Source of the DNA: Acidobacteriaceae bacterium
Lineage (GTDB): Bacteria; Acidobacteriota; Terriglobia; Terriglobales; Acidobacteriaceae
Direction: 5' to 3'
NCBI GenBank assembly: GCA_025361625.1
Contig: JANYKL010000166.1
Span: 1 to 64,000 of the forward strand
Length of the DNA: 64,000 nucleotides
Positions 43,033 through 52,455 of the stretch are shown piece after piece (within the stretch, counting starts at the first letter, position 1; every line of letters begins with the position of its first letter). A program made the translations under genes and the position numbers. Below the pieces are notes generated by a model. The model made no database searches and had not been told where the DNA came from. It saw nothing but the letters and a program-made list of their open reading frames with translations.

Positions 43033-43126
43033 ACGACTTCAAAATAAAGTGAGCGTCGCCACACGATACTGTTGACGCGGACGCCGCTCACATCTTATCC
43101 GCTAGGACAGTGCCGCACGTCTACGC

Positions 43127-43750
43127 CTAACGAAGCTTACCGAACGTAGCGATCCGGATAATCGGCGAGTGACGGTGCAGCGTAAGTTCAGGGGTAACGG
43201 CATCCACAGCATCGTTTCCGGTACGGGCGACAAGAACCTTATTATAATCTTGCACGAACGAGTTGACGTGGAACGGCGAAGCAAGACTTTGAACGCTAGG
43301 CGCAGCGACGTTTTTGCAAGATGGAATCGCTGCCGAAATTGCGGTGACTGTTCCAGCCACTAAGTCAACCAGCCCGGTAATTTTGGTCTGTGTTCTAGGG
43401 TCACTAACCTGCGCTGCTTGCAGCACCAACTCCTGATCGCCCGCGTAAACACCGATCGCAGCTTGCAGTTGTTGGCAAACTCCCGGCGTTGCACCAGATG
43501 AAGCTTTGGCGAAATCGGCGGCCAACGTTTTTAAAACGGCAGCGTCAGAATTGATTTTAGTTACCAGGCTAGTGTTCAACGGTACCCCTTGAGCTACGGC
43601 CACGATCTGCAGAATATTGACTAAGGCAGGCGCTGCAGCCGCGAGAATAGAATCAAGAGTCACGATCCACGCCGTTGAACATCCACTGCAGACCATTGCG
43701 AGCATAAGCGCGATAGAGACGGTTAATTCGTTAGGCAGAACTTTCCTCAT
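43127..43750 (-). CDS. small lipoprotein at end of phage lysis module
   Basis: Lipobox-like ALMLAMVCSGCSTAW; position after endolysin and holin-like genes. Confidence 0.6.
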   Translation of the reverse strand: MRKVLPNELTVSIALMLAMVCSGCSTAWIVTLDSILAAAAPALVNILQIVAVAQGVPLNTSLVTKINSDAAVLKTLAADFAKASSGATPGVCQQLQAAIGVYAGDQELVLQAAQVSDPRTQTKITGLVDLVAGTVTAISAAIPSCKNVAAPSVQSLASPFHVNSFVQDYNKVLVARTGNDAVDAVTPELTLHRHSPIIRIATFGKLR

Positions 43751-43784
43751 AAATACTCCTTATTGTTTTAAAAGTGGATTTACT

Positions 43785-44141
43785 TCAAGTGTTAGGAGAC
43801 TTGCGCGCGCCTTCCAAACTCGCCATCCGCATGGCTCGATTGCGCAGGATATGCAGTTCGCCCTGAACAACCACAAGCTGAGCTTGATTTCCCCTGACCG
43901 TAGCCGCATTACTGTTACTCACCGCCTGAAGCGCAGCGATCGCCACATCGCGAAGATTAGCTTGGGCACAATGTTCTTTCTTCCATTCCTGATCGGAGAG
44001 ATATTGCTGTTCCCGCTGCCCTGCCGTTCGTTGAGCCGCTCCGTAAGCAAGAAGCCCATGGATAAGAAATCCAACGAATGCCGTAGTGACCGCGCCATAA
44101 GTGTTCCAGATAGCCGGCTGTATTTCCGCCAGCATCCTCAT
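43785..44141 (-). CDS. hypothetical membrane protein, lysis module (spanin/holin-like candidate)
   Basis: One hydrophobic helix GAVTTAFVGFLIHGLLAYGA followed by a charged helix; overlaps the upstream holin-like ORF. Confidence 0.5.
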   Translation of the reverse strand: MRMLAEIQPAIWNTYGAVTTAFVGFLIHGLLAYGAAQRTAGQREQQYLSDQEWKKEHCAQANLRDVAIAALQAVSNSNAATVRGNQAQLVVVQGELHILRNRAMRMASLEGARKSPNT

Positions 44142-44344
44142 TGCGGTCCCGCTCTTTCATTTGGCTCTGGCCTTCCCCCGGTTGGCGATGGAAGCCAATG
44201 GGCCAAAATGATAGCTAGCGGCGCCAGAACAACCGCCGCGCTAGCGTGGCTAGCCCAGAAGGCGGTGACCGCCGGAGTTGCAGCGCTGCCGAGCGCTGAT
44301 AGCAACAGGATGATCGTTGGCAAGTATGGTTTAACGTTTTTCAA
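44138..44344 (-). CDS. holin-like small membrane protein
   Basis: TTG start with GGAGG upstream; 68 aa: MKNVKPYLPTIILLLSALGSAATPAVTAFWASHASAAVVLAPLAIILAHWLP, two TM helices, next to endolysin. Confidence 0.6.
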   Translation of the reverse strand: MKNVKPYLPTIILLLSALGSAATPAVTAFWASHASAAVVLAPLAIILAHWLPSPTGGRPEPNERAGPQ

Positions 44345-44390
44345 CTGTAAACACCTCCACCGCGAGATATAACGGCTGCGCAAGTTAAGC

Positions 44391-44837
44391 TTAGGAGCGG
44401 ATTCCAGTCTCGTATGCAGATTTCGCCGAGGCCTTCGTGAGGCTTTCATTGCGAAGTTGACCGCCCTCTGGCGACAAGCCGACATGCACCCATCCATACT
44501 CAAGAATGAGTTGGTCAAACTGGATTTGTGATTCGACGATTTTCGCGGCCACAACCGCCGGTCTCCCAAAAGACGAACACGTGAAATCGCAAGCCAAACC
44601 TAAACAGTGCGCGCTCGTCGCTACGCCACCAACCGCCCGGTTAACTGCGGTCGAGCGATACCCGCTATGCACCTCTATCGGGTAATCGTCGACCAGATGT
44701 CGAATCGTTTCCATCAAACCAGCCAGTCGTTTGAGATTTAATAATTGCCCGTCGTCCGGAGAGTTATCAACTCCCAAAAGGCGAGCTGCCTCAGAGAACG
44801 TAAGTTCTTCGAATGTGAAATGTTCCGAGAGCTTCAT
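44391..44837 (-). CDS. phage endolysin, peptidase M15A-like
   Basis: HFTFEELTFSEAARLLG...VHSGYRSTAVNRAVGGVATSAHCLGLACDFTC...GWVHVGLSPEGG. Confidence 0.9.
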   Translation of the reverse strand: MKLSEHFTFEELTFSEAARLLGVDNSPDDGQLLNLKRLAGLMETIRHLVDDYPIEVHSGYRSTAVNRAVGGVATSAHCLGLACDFTCSSFGRPAVVAAKIVESQIQFDQLILEYGWVHVGLSPEGGQLRNESLTKASAKSAYETGIRS

Positions 44838-44856
44838 TGGTTAGATAGGTCCAAGA

Positions 44857-47829
44857 TTAGATATGTCCAAGGTTGACTGCAAAAACATCCCCACGCTGAG
44901 TCTGTGGTCCAATGTCTTGCCAAACAGTTCCACCGGGGCAACTCGTCGAGTAAGGAAGCACTGGATTCGAGCTCGACCCAGAGGCGCTGTCGCAGATCGT
45001 ATTTCCCGCAGCCGACGTTGTCGGTCCAACTGATGTGCTGAAGTAGGAGTTCGGCAACGCCGGGCCGGGCTGTGCAACTCCCGTCGGGCCGCCAACGAAG
45101 ACTGCCTGAAACACATCATCCACCGCGCCCGAACCTGTCGTTCCTTCAATAGGATTAATCATGTTCCCAGCTATGTAAGTAGTGCTTGGCGCCCAAGGCA
45201 GACCGCAAACGCTTGATGGGGTGGCAGGTACAGCAGTGACGACCAACATGCCGACGTGCGTACCTGAAGACCACACCGTCGGTGCTACTCCTGTGGTCGA
45301 TCCATTGTGACAATTCCAATCACTCGACCAGAATAACCAGTTCGCATCCTGCGAATATTCACTAATCTGGAATTGCGTAGAAAATGTCGCACTAGTGCCC
45401 GTGGCGAACGTGTGCGTAAACTGCCATACACTTCCCGCGCTCGTGGCGGGTAGAGCGGAACTGTCGTACGTCGGAGATGTTTGGTAGCAAGTTTCCATAT
45501 TCTGCCAGGCATTAAACCCCGGGCCGAGAGTCGCGTAATTAAACGATGTTCCGCACGCCGGAAATGTATCCGTCCCAGGGTCGCCAACCCAGCTCAAATG
45601 CGAGTCAAGAACCTCCGATAAATTGCAATCAGGATTCTGGATCGAACTGGTACTCACATAACAGCCGGACGGAAGCGCTTGTGAGATTCCAGAGCCGGCA
45701 TTTCCTAGCGGTTTGAGATACACGCTAAACTTCGGGATGGTATTAGCCGTCGAGGCGCTGTAAATGCTGGTGAACATTCCAGCCGTATAACCAAAAGCAG
45801 AGCCATTGAACGCCACCATTTTATTAGTGCCTATCGCCCAATGATTCATTCCGGCATATGTAAACTGAAGCGAGCTGAGTGAATTGAATGAAGAACTCGT
45901 CGTCTGCCACATCAGAAAATTCTGCAATGAATTGCAAGCCGGATAGACGTCGGATTGGCTCGTGATCTGGCCAAACAACCCGTTAGTACTGAGTTTGAGA
46001 TTGTGAACATAAAAAGGACATTCCTGCGCCGGCGTCGTATTCATAGGATTCGAAATTGCGTTCAACGTTCCTACGGTTACAGAGTTCCATGTCCCCGCTG
46101 AACAGACAGAATCCGTGCCACTTGAGCACGTCCAATCTGTCCAAATGCCTGTCAGTGTGTTCAAGAGGTGATAGACATTGCTGATGTGGTCATACTCTTC
46201 AAGCCATGCCCCCGACCCTTGGTCAGCTGTATATTTCGAGTAAGTTGGCGCAAGGCCATATGAATTGGTAGAAATCGCTATCCCATATTTGGACGACAAT
46301 CCGCCATAGGCAGTATCTCGACCAATGCCGCCGATAGCGTGCCATAGCTGATTACCGTTAGCTACTGGGTAACTCGGTCCCACATTAACCCACACAATCC
46401 CATGGGCGTCTCCGACTGTGGATGACATGATGTCGGGATGTCCGGTAAGCGCAACTGTTGCTCCAGACGTGCCAACGGTCTGCAAGCCCGGAGTCGCCAG
46501 GATAACTTGGCCGCTATTCTGAAAAGTAAGAATCGTAGTGTAGAGCGTGCCGGTACCGCCCGCGTTGCCTGCTCCACTGACAGAAATTGCCTGCCCTACC
46601 ATACCAGCGTTAAAAGGACTGCTAGACGAAGTGAGGACCGCGCTGGCCGCAACCATCGCCCCATTCGTTGCGACTGGCGAACCCACGGCAACCCAACGGA
46701 ATGCCGCAGTGGCAGAAACGCCCGCTGCCCCCATATTCTGATAGATAAACTGAGGTCCGCTGTTTGTCCCTCGCCATTGCAAACTGGATGGAGCAGCTTC
46801 TTTTACAATGTTGTTTTGGCATGGCGCTGTAGAATTGAACGCGCTTGCGCTAAGTAGCGTCGCGTTGGTAGCTCCCTCTACAATGGCACGGTACATGCAT
46901 GCCCCGCCAAAGGGCACGATAATATCTCCCGCGCTGTAGGCGGTTGTAACCGAGTAATTCAAATATTCGGGGAAGCTGGAACCGGGCGCCCCAAGGACGT
47001 GTGTCACATAGCTGCCATAAGGATAAGTTGTTCCGGTCGTCCAATTGTGCGAATTTGGTCCCATAGGCAGCCCGTACTGAAAATCTACAATTGGAGCTCC
47101 GACGCTATATGCTCCGTTATTAGAATTCAAGGTGTAAGGTGTAACTGTCAGCGGCGTTGAGATGTCAAAACTATCGTTCCCGAATGTGTACACGACACTC
47201 GGGTCCGTTAGCGAGAAACTCAACGACCCGAAGTCATTAGCTGGGCAGCTAGTGGTGCAACTTCCCCCAGTTAGTTGCCCTGTGGTTATGAATACTCCCG
47301 AGGCTGGTGCGGTGCCACTCCATCCTGCCGGCGGAGTCCCACAATGCCCGCGATTCGACCCGCTAGTAGCAAAGACACAAATCAGCCCGTTAGTACTTTG
47401 ATCGATACGCACTAATGTTGTGTTCGTATTCGTCAGAGTGAAAGCGCCAGAACCGCCCGCCCCCGCCGTAAAGTTGACGTTGGCTTTGCCCACGGCGCTG
47501 ACCGAATCAGTCAACCTTGTAACCGAACTCAAGAGCGATGAATTGTTGAAGGTGGTTACCCCGTCTCCGTTCAAATGACCCAAAAAGGAAGTGTCGACGA
47601 CCGTCGCCCCGTTGTTCGTTGCGCCGCCAAGATTCGGTACCGTGCCCCAAGGAACGACGTCAATGCCGGTGAAGGCACAAAAGTTTGGCGCTGCACAGCC
47701 GCTCCCTGACACCGAAAGCAATTCCTTTCCAGTGTCCGACCCGCCGCCTGTGTAGGCAGCTTGCCCCCAGCTAAGCGGACAGTGCAATGTGAGCAGGCTC
47801 ATGATCAAGGCTGCTGCAGCAGATTTCAT
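44857..47829 (-). CDS. very large exported protein in phage cluster (tail fibre/adhesin-like candidate)
   Basis: Signal peptide MKSAAAALIMSLLTLHCPLSWGQA; Gly/Ser/Thr-rich, with repeated motifs of the type WAPSTTYIAGNMI / YSAGDIIVPFGGACMYRA. Confidence 0.7.
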   Translation of the reverse strand: MKSAAAALIMSLLTLHCPLSWGQAAYTGGGSDTGKELLSVSGSGCAAPNFCAFTGIDVVPWGTVPNLGGATNNGATVVDTSFLGHLNGDGVTTFNNSSLLSSVTRLTDSVSAVGKANVNFTAGAGGSGAFTLTNTNTTLVRIDQSTNGLICVFATSGSNRGHCGTPPAGWSGTAPASGVFITTGQLTGGSCTTSCPANDFGSLSFSLTDPSVVYTFGNDSFDISTPLTVTPYTLNSNNGAYSVGAPIVDFQYGLPMGPNSHNWTTGTTYPYGSYVTHVLGAPGSSFPEYLNYSVTTAYSAGDIIVPFGGACMYRAIVEGATNATLLSASAFNSTAPCQNNIVKEAAPSSLQWRGTNSGPQFIYQNMGAAGVSATAAFRWVAVGSPVATNGAMVAASAVLTSSSSPFNAGMVGQAISVSGAGNAGGTGTLYTTILTFQNSGQVILATPGLQTVGTSGATVALTGHPDIMSSTVGDAHGIVWVNVGPSYPVANGNQLWHAIGGIGRDTAYGGLSSKYGIAISTNSYGLAPTYSKYTADQGSGAWLEEYDHISNVYHLLNTLTGIWTDWTCSSGTDSVCSAGTWNSVTVGTLNAISNPMNTTPAQECPFYVHNLKLSTNGLFGQITSQSDVYPACNSLQNFLMWQTTSSSFNSLSSLQFTYAGMNHWAIGTNKMVAFNGSAFGYTAGMFTSIYSASTANTIPKFSVYLKPLGNAGSGISQALPSGCYVSTSSIQNPDCNLSEVLDSHLSWVGDPGTDTFPACGTSFNYATLGPGFNAWQNMETCYQTSPTYDSSALPATSAGSVWQFTHTFATGTSATFSTQFQISEYSQDANWLFWSSDWNCHNGSTTGVAPTVWSSGTHVGMLVVTAVPATPSSVCGLPWAPSTTYIAGNMINPIEGTTGSGAVDDVFQAVFVGGPTGVAQPGPALPNSYFSTSVGPTTSAAGNTICDSASGSSSNPVLPYSTSCPGGTVWQDIGPQTQRGDVFAVNLGHI

Positions 47830-48015
47830 ATCTATCGCTCCAAAAAAGTTTTGCGTGGCTCCCAAATCTTGCATCAACTCCAACGCACACCTCTTCAACG
47901 AATGAGTCGCCCGCCAAGAGGGACGAGCCGAAACCTCGGACGAATCTGTGGGCGGCTTCGATATAATGTTTCTTCGGTGTCTTCACACTGCGCGGTCTTG
48001 ATTTGAAAGGGAGCT

Positions 48016-49311
48016 ATGCCGACTGACGTTGTAATGCCTCAAATGGGGGAGTCAATCTTCGAAGGAACCATCACCAAGTGGCTCAAGAAAGCCGGTGAAA
48101 AAGTTCAACGCGACGAACCCCTCTTCGAGATCTCCACCGACAAGGTTGACGCTGAAATTCCCGCTCCCGCGAGCGGCGTTCTACAGGAAATTAAGGTGTC
48201 AGAGGGCAACACGGTCCAGGTCAATACGATCGTCGGCATCATCGGTGATGGGACTTCAAACGCCTCGACAAGTGCCAGCGCCCCATCCACAGCAGTTGCT
48301 CCGACGCCCCTTAACAGAGAGGCTAGTGCGCCTCCTCCTCAGCAACTCGCGGCCCAGGCCCCAGCGTCCGAAGAAGACGATTCGGATGTCCGTTCTTCTC
48401 CGCTAGTCCGAAAGTTGGCTCGAGAGCACAACGTGGACTTGGCAAAGTTGAGCGGCACAGGAACCGGAGGCCGGGTCACCAAACAAGACGTCCTTGACTT
48501 CGTGGACAATCGCAAGACCACATCAATTCAGCCAACCGAGGCCTCGGTTGAACGCTCAGCCTCGCCCTCTGCGCCACGTGCAACACCCCCCGCCTCGTCA
48601 ATGGTTACTGGCGACCTTGTCCCGATGTCCCAAATGCGCAAAATCATCGCTCAGCGCATGATCGAATCGCGTCGCACCAGCGCTCATGTTCACTGCATGT
48701 TTGAAGTGGATATGACCCGGATCGTCAATCTGCGAAACAAACTGAAAACTGGCTTCGAACAGCGCCACGGCGTTCGTCTGACCTTCATGCCATTTTTCGT
48801 GCGCGCCGCGATCATTGCACTTCAGCAATACCCAATCGTCAACGCTTCGCTCGACGGGGACAGCGTTCGCTATCACAAGCAAATCAACGCTGGCATCGCC
48901 GTGGCGCTGGATTGGGGCTTGATCGTCCCGGTTTTAAGGAACGCCGGAGATTTAAACTTTCTCGGCCTCCAGCGCGGCATCACCGACTTAGGCGAGCGAT
49001 CTAGAACCAAGAAGTTGATGCCTGCCGACGTCGAAGGCGCAACCTTCACCATTACTAACCCTGGCCAGTTTGGCGCAGTCTTCGGGTTGCCCATCATTAA
49101 TCAGCCCAACGTGGCAATCATGGGCGTCGGCGGAATCGCCAAGCAACCGATGGTAATCACTGACCAGGACGGTGCCGACTCCATCGCGATCCGTTCAGTG
49201 GTCCATCTAACTCTCGGCTACGATCACCGGATTATCGATGGCGCACTCGCCGATAAATTTATGCTCGCCGTTAAAAAGTCCATGGAAAACTGGAGCGAGG
49301 AGATCGGCTAA
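48016..49311 (+). CDS. 2-oxo acid dehydrogenase dihydrolipoamide acyltransferase (E2)
   Basis: Lipoyl domain DEPLFEISTDKVDAEIPAPASG, PSBD SSPLVRKLAREHNVDLAKLSGTGTGGRVTKQDV, catalytic LGYDHRIIDGALADKFM. Confidence 0.95.
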   Translation: MPTDVVMPQMGESIFEGTITKWLKKAGEKVQRDEPLFEISTDKVDAEIPAPASGVLQEIKVSEGNTVQVNTIVGIIGDGTSNASTSASAPSTAVAPTPLNREASAPPPQQLAAQAPASEEDDSDVRSSPLVRKLAREHNVDLAKLSGTGTGGRVTKQDVLDFVDNRKTTSIQPTEASVERSASPSAPRATPPASSMVTGDLVPMSQMRKIIAQRMIESRRTSAHVHCMFEVDMTRIVNLRNKLKTGFEQRHGVRLTFMPFFVRAAIIALQQYPIVNASLDGDSVRYHKQINAGIAVALDWGLIVPVLRNAGDLNFLGLQRGITDLGERSRTKKLMPADVEGATFTITNPGQFGAVFGLPIINQPNVAIMGVGGIAKQPMVITDQDGADSIAIRSVVHLTLGYDHRIIDGALADKFMLAVKKSMENWSEEIG

Positions 49312-49323
49312 CTTGTTCGATAC

Positions 49324-50712
49324 CTAGAACGGATAGTCAACACGCAGTGCCGCCGAATATCTGGAGTATTTCGGTGGCACACTATTGTCAAAGCTCTTCA
49401 GAAAGTAAACTTGAGATCTTGCATATCGCGTAAGCGAAAACGCGCCGCTCGTGAAGCGCCCAATCAAATTGCGGTTATTAGTAACTCCCCATCCCGCGTC
49501 CGAATTCCTCACCTCGATCCCGCCACCAGCCACTGGCGTCACGCCTGCATCGATAGTTACCGTGGTCGATCCTATATTAGTGAAATCGGCATTTGTTAAA
49601 TCATCTAGATAAGCATTTCCAACCTGCGTCAGTTCGACTGGAACTAAGGCCTGCCTTTGCTTCACTAGTGCCGTTAAAAATGCGAAGTCCAAAGAAGGAT
49701 CGCCCGCATCTACAAACCGGAGAGTGTATCGGCTGTTCTCACCCCCCAAATCTGCCAGTGACACTTTGACTTCGACAACGATCGCATTAAAAATTGCCCC
49801 CCGTGAAGGAACATTGATCGCCAGTCCATCCCCTGGAAAGATGTCGCTTGCCCCACCTGGCAAATAAGCTGACCACGCCTGATATTCGCCCGCCCACCCC
49901 TGCGTCGCATCATCCAGCAACGCCAGTGCGGCATTTTCGCAACCAATCGAGGTGCGCGGAACAGGTAAGCCAACCTGCCGAATATTCCCCCGCACACCAT
50001 CATCTCTGCCGTTGCTCAAGGCAGAAATACCGGCCGAGTTCACAATGCGCGCCGCAGCATGGCCCTCACCTCGATAACTCACCTCAATCAGTTGATTTGC
50101 CGCTGGGATATATTCCGGGTAAAACTCCACGGCGAGCGCGGAAGAAATCCGGCATTGCGCACCCTCAAGCAACGATCCGGTTAGCACGGTAATCGTGGTC
50201 GCACCAGGAATAGTGCTTCGCACCAATGCATCGAACGGTAGAGCGATATAAGTGAACGCGATTGCGGCATGAATCGCGCCCGCGTTAACGAGCGCGTAGT
50301 TGCAAAAGTCCGGCGCATTCGTTACTAGTCCGTCATAAAGAACGGTCGCAGGGGCAACCTGCGTTGCCGGATTTCCCGGATTAATATCCTGGACCTGCAA
50401 CACAATTCGAACGTTACATCCTATCGATTTACCGCCCAAAGCGTTGCCGATCCCATGCACTGAAGAATGAAAGACTTGTTGCGATCGATAAGCTTCAGCG
50501 GGATACAGTTGAGTGGAGAACACATAGTGGTGCCCCACCTGAGTGACTATCTGCGTACCTGCGACCGATCCCCCAACTAATGCCTGAATTGAGGTGTCAG
50601 ATCCTAAACGAGTAACTCGAAACCCGGCAATACATCCTTCGATGGATGGGCGTCCCGCGTATAATCGGTTTTTGTGACAGGTGGAATTTCGTCGTGTGTC
50701 CGTCCCCGACAA
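49324..50712 (-). CDS. phage tail-associated hypothetical protein, C-terminal part (frame broken from upstream ORF)
   Basis: Starts inside 50597..51442 in another frame; collinear continuation likely. Confidence 0.6.
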   Translation of the reverse strand: MSGTDTRRNSTCHKNRLYAGRPSIEGCIAGFRVTRLGSDTSIQALVGGSVAGTQIVTQVGHHYVFSTQLYPAEAYRSQQVFHSSVHGIGNALGGKSIGCNVRIVLQVQDINPGNPATQVAPATVLYDGLVTNAPDFCNYALVNAGAIHAAIAFTYIALPFDALVRSTIPGATTITVLTGSLLEGAQCRISSALAVEFYPEYIPAANQLIEVSYRGEGHAAARIVNSAGISALSNGRDDGVRGNIRQVGLPVPRTSIGCENAALALLDDATQGWAGEYQAWSAYLPGGASDIFPGDGLAINVPSRGAIFNAIVVEVKVSLADLGGENSRYTLRFVDAGDPSLDFAFLTALVKQRQALVPVELTQVGNAYLDDLTNADFTNIGSTTVTIDAGVTPVAGGGIEVRNSDAGWGVTNNRNLIGRFTSGAFSLTRYARSQVYFLKSFDNSVPPKYSRYSAALRVDYPF

Positions 50713-51442
50713 AGAAGTCTTTCACGTGTGCCGCAGGCTCTAGCTCTCCTAGGATTGTTAGATCATTCACGACACGGTCTACGCTCTGCAATCGCAGTCC
50801 GGCCGGAGAGAATGAAGCATCCTGTTCCGTCATTGCATAAGCACTCGCCCCAAGGGGCGCGAGGAACAGCTTCCCGTCTAGGTCACGATAAGAACAGCGA
50901 CCAGCAACTGCAATTTCCGCGGCAAGTTCCGTCCACTTCTTCGCCGGATCGACGTTGAAGTAGGGACAGGTGTCCCCCAGTTCAACGCCGCTTAGGTCGA
51001 AAAAGTTGGGAAGCGCGTCTTGAGTCAATTGCGTGAAGGCATCGCCAGTTCTCCGGTTTACGAAAGCAGGATGAGGTGGTGGCGCCTTCTCATCCATCAA
51101 GGTGACATCGCTGAGTGCATTTACTTCGTACCGATAGACTGAGCCGCGATCTCCCCATCCAACATACGTGCCCGCTGGTGGTTGGGCGGTATACCCCGTA
51201 AACAAATGCATCCCGCTATCGGCAATCAGTATCACGCGAGCGTGGTGCGCAGGCACTACGAAAGGTCCTGGCCCTGGCACCAAGCCGAACTTCATTTCTG
51301 CCGGCCGGTTAAGTCTGCGCACTAGTGTCGCAGGCTGCACCGGATCCAGAACAGACGTATGATCTTGCAGCCCGAGACCGTCCGAATTGTCGATCAGCAA
51401 TTTCATAAGCTTCGTGGTATGGCTTTCACAGGACTGCTGCAC
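50597..51442 (-). CDS. phage tail-associated hypothetical protein, N-terminal part
   Basis: Ends FFVGDGHTTKFHLSQKPIIRGTPIHRRMYC*, a phage structural-protein-like segment truncated by frame break. Confidence 0.6.
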   Translation of the reverse strand: MQQSCESHTTKLMKLLIDNSDGLGLQDHTSVLDPVQPATLVRRLNRPAEMKFGLVPGPGPFVVPAHHARVILIADSGMHLFTGYTAQPPAGTYVGWGDRGSVYRYEVNALSDVTLMDEKAPPPHPAFVNRRTGDAFTQLTQDALPNFFDLSGVELGDTCPYFNVDPAKKWTELAAEIAVAGRCSYRDLDGKLFLAPLGASAYAMTEQDASFSPAGLRLQSVDRVVNDLTILGELEPAAHVKDFFVGDGHTTKFHLSQKPIIRGTPIHRRMYCRVSSYSFRI

Positions 51443-51477
51443 CTGCAGGGTGTTGTCTGCCTTGGAGCCGCGGTTTG

Positions 51478-52455
51478 TCAGTAAACTGGCGAACCGCTGG
51501 CGGGAAAGTAACTCCTATAACTGAGAACGAGGGCCGCGTCGTTGCCGTCAGTAGTCGGAAGAGAAATGAAGGCGGCATGTAACGCCATCTGTCCGAGAGG
51601 TTTCTGTATTTCGGCAAGGCTTTCTCTTACCCAGTCGCTCTTAACGGTACAGGGACTCAAAATCGGATAATAAAAACAAACTCTACCGCCCGATTCGTCC
51701 TCCGCCACAAACAACGCAGTCCACTGCTGAAGAAATGTCCCGCCTTCACGGTCCACAAACGCAGTTACTCTCTGCACCGAAGCCCCCGCGAGGGGCGGGC
51801 CCCCAGGTAGTGCCTGGGCAAGCACCAAGGACCCAGGCGTTGTAAATGCCACCCGCCCAACGTTGAATGTCACCCGCCGAACGTAGTTGGTATCTTGCCT
51901 GACGTTGGCGGAGCTCTTGACATAGGCCGCCGCTACGCCGCTACCCACGTACCCAACCTGCTGCGCATAATCCACGTCGCAGGCGATTAAGTCGCCCGTC
52001 CGAAAACCGCCGGCCGAGCCAGTTCCCAACAAAAGTTCGGTAGCTGAGGAGCCTGGGAGCAATGGAACCGCCGCCAGCGCCGTTCCTCCAGATCCAGCCC
52101 GATTTGCGCTTGGGTCGCTCGCAAGCACATTCATGTGCTCCGCTCCACCAGCGAGCGCCATCTGCAATTTACCCCAATCGCGAAACTCAAACTCCACCCG
52201 CGCGCCCAAGGCGTGGCGTGCCTGTCTAGCAACTGCTCCTGCAGCACCTGCACTCAGCTCTTCAATTTGAGAAGTAGTGGTCCTCTTAAAATTTTCTATC
52301 CACCCCAAATCAATCCAGGGTGCTGGCGGCGCATCCAGTTGAAATCCGCTATCCTTCGACGGATCGAAGATAGTCATAGGTCCATTTACTCGGTCAACCG
52401 CAGCGAAGTATGCTCGCGTCTGTCGTGATATCGGTCGTAGCCCGGCGCGGCTCAC
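51478..52455 (-). CDS. putative phage tail protein
   Basis: Position between connector genes and tail-tip-like genes; 325 aa, beta-rich composition. Confidence 0.55.
   Translation of the reverse strand: MSRAGLRPISRQTRAYFAAVDRVNGPMTIFDPSKDSGFQLDAPPAPWIDLGWIENFKRTTTSQIEELSAGAAGAVARQARHALGARVEFEFRDWGKLQMALAGGAEHMNVLASDPSANRAGSGGTALAAVPLLPGSSATELLLGTGSAGGFRTGDLIACDVDYAQQVGYVGSGVAAAYVKSSANVRQDTNYVRRVTFNVGRVAFTTPGSLVLAQALPGGPPLAGASVQRVTAFVDREGGTFLQQWTALFVAEDESGGRVCFYYPILSPCTVKSDWVRESLAEIQKPLGQMALHAAFISLPTTDGNDAALVLSYRSYFPASGSPVY

Noticed and set aside
43033-43126. Prophage attachment site at glnS 3' end or a tRNA
   Set aside because: No matching direct repeat was found by eye at the right boundary (about 62.4-62.9 kb), and the only tRNA (27042) is 16 kb away.
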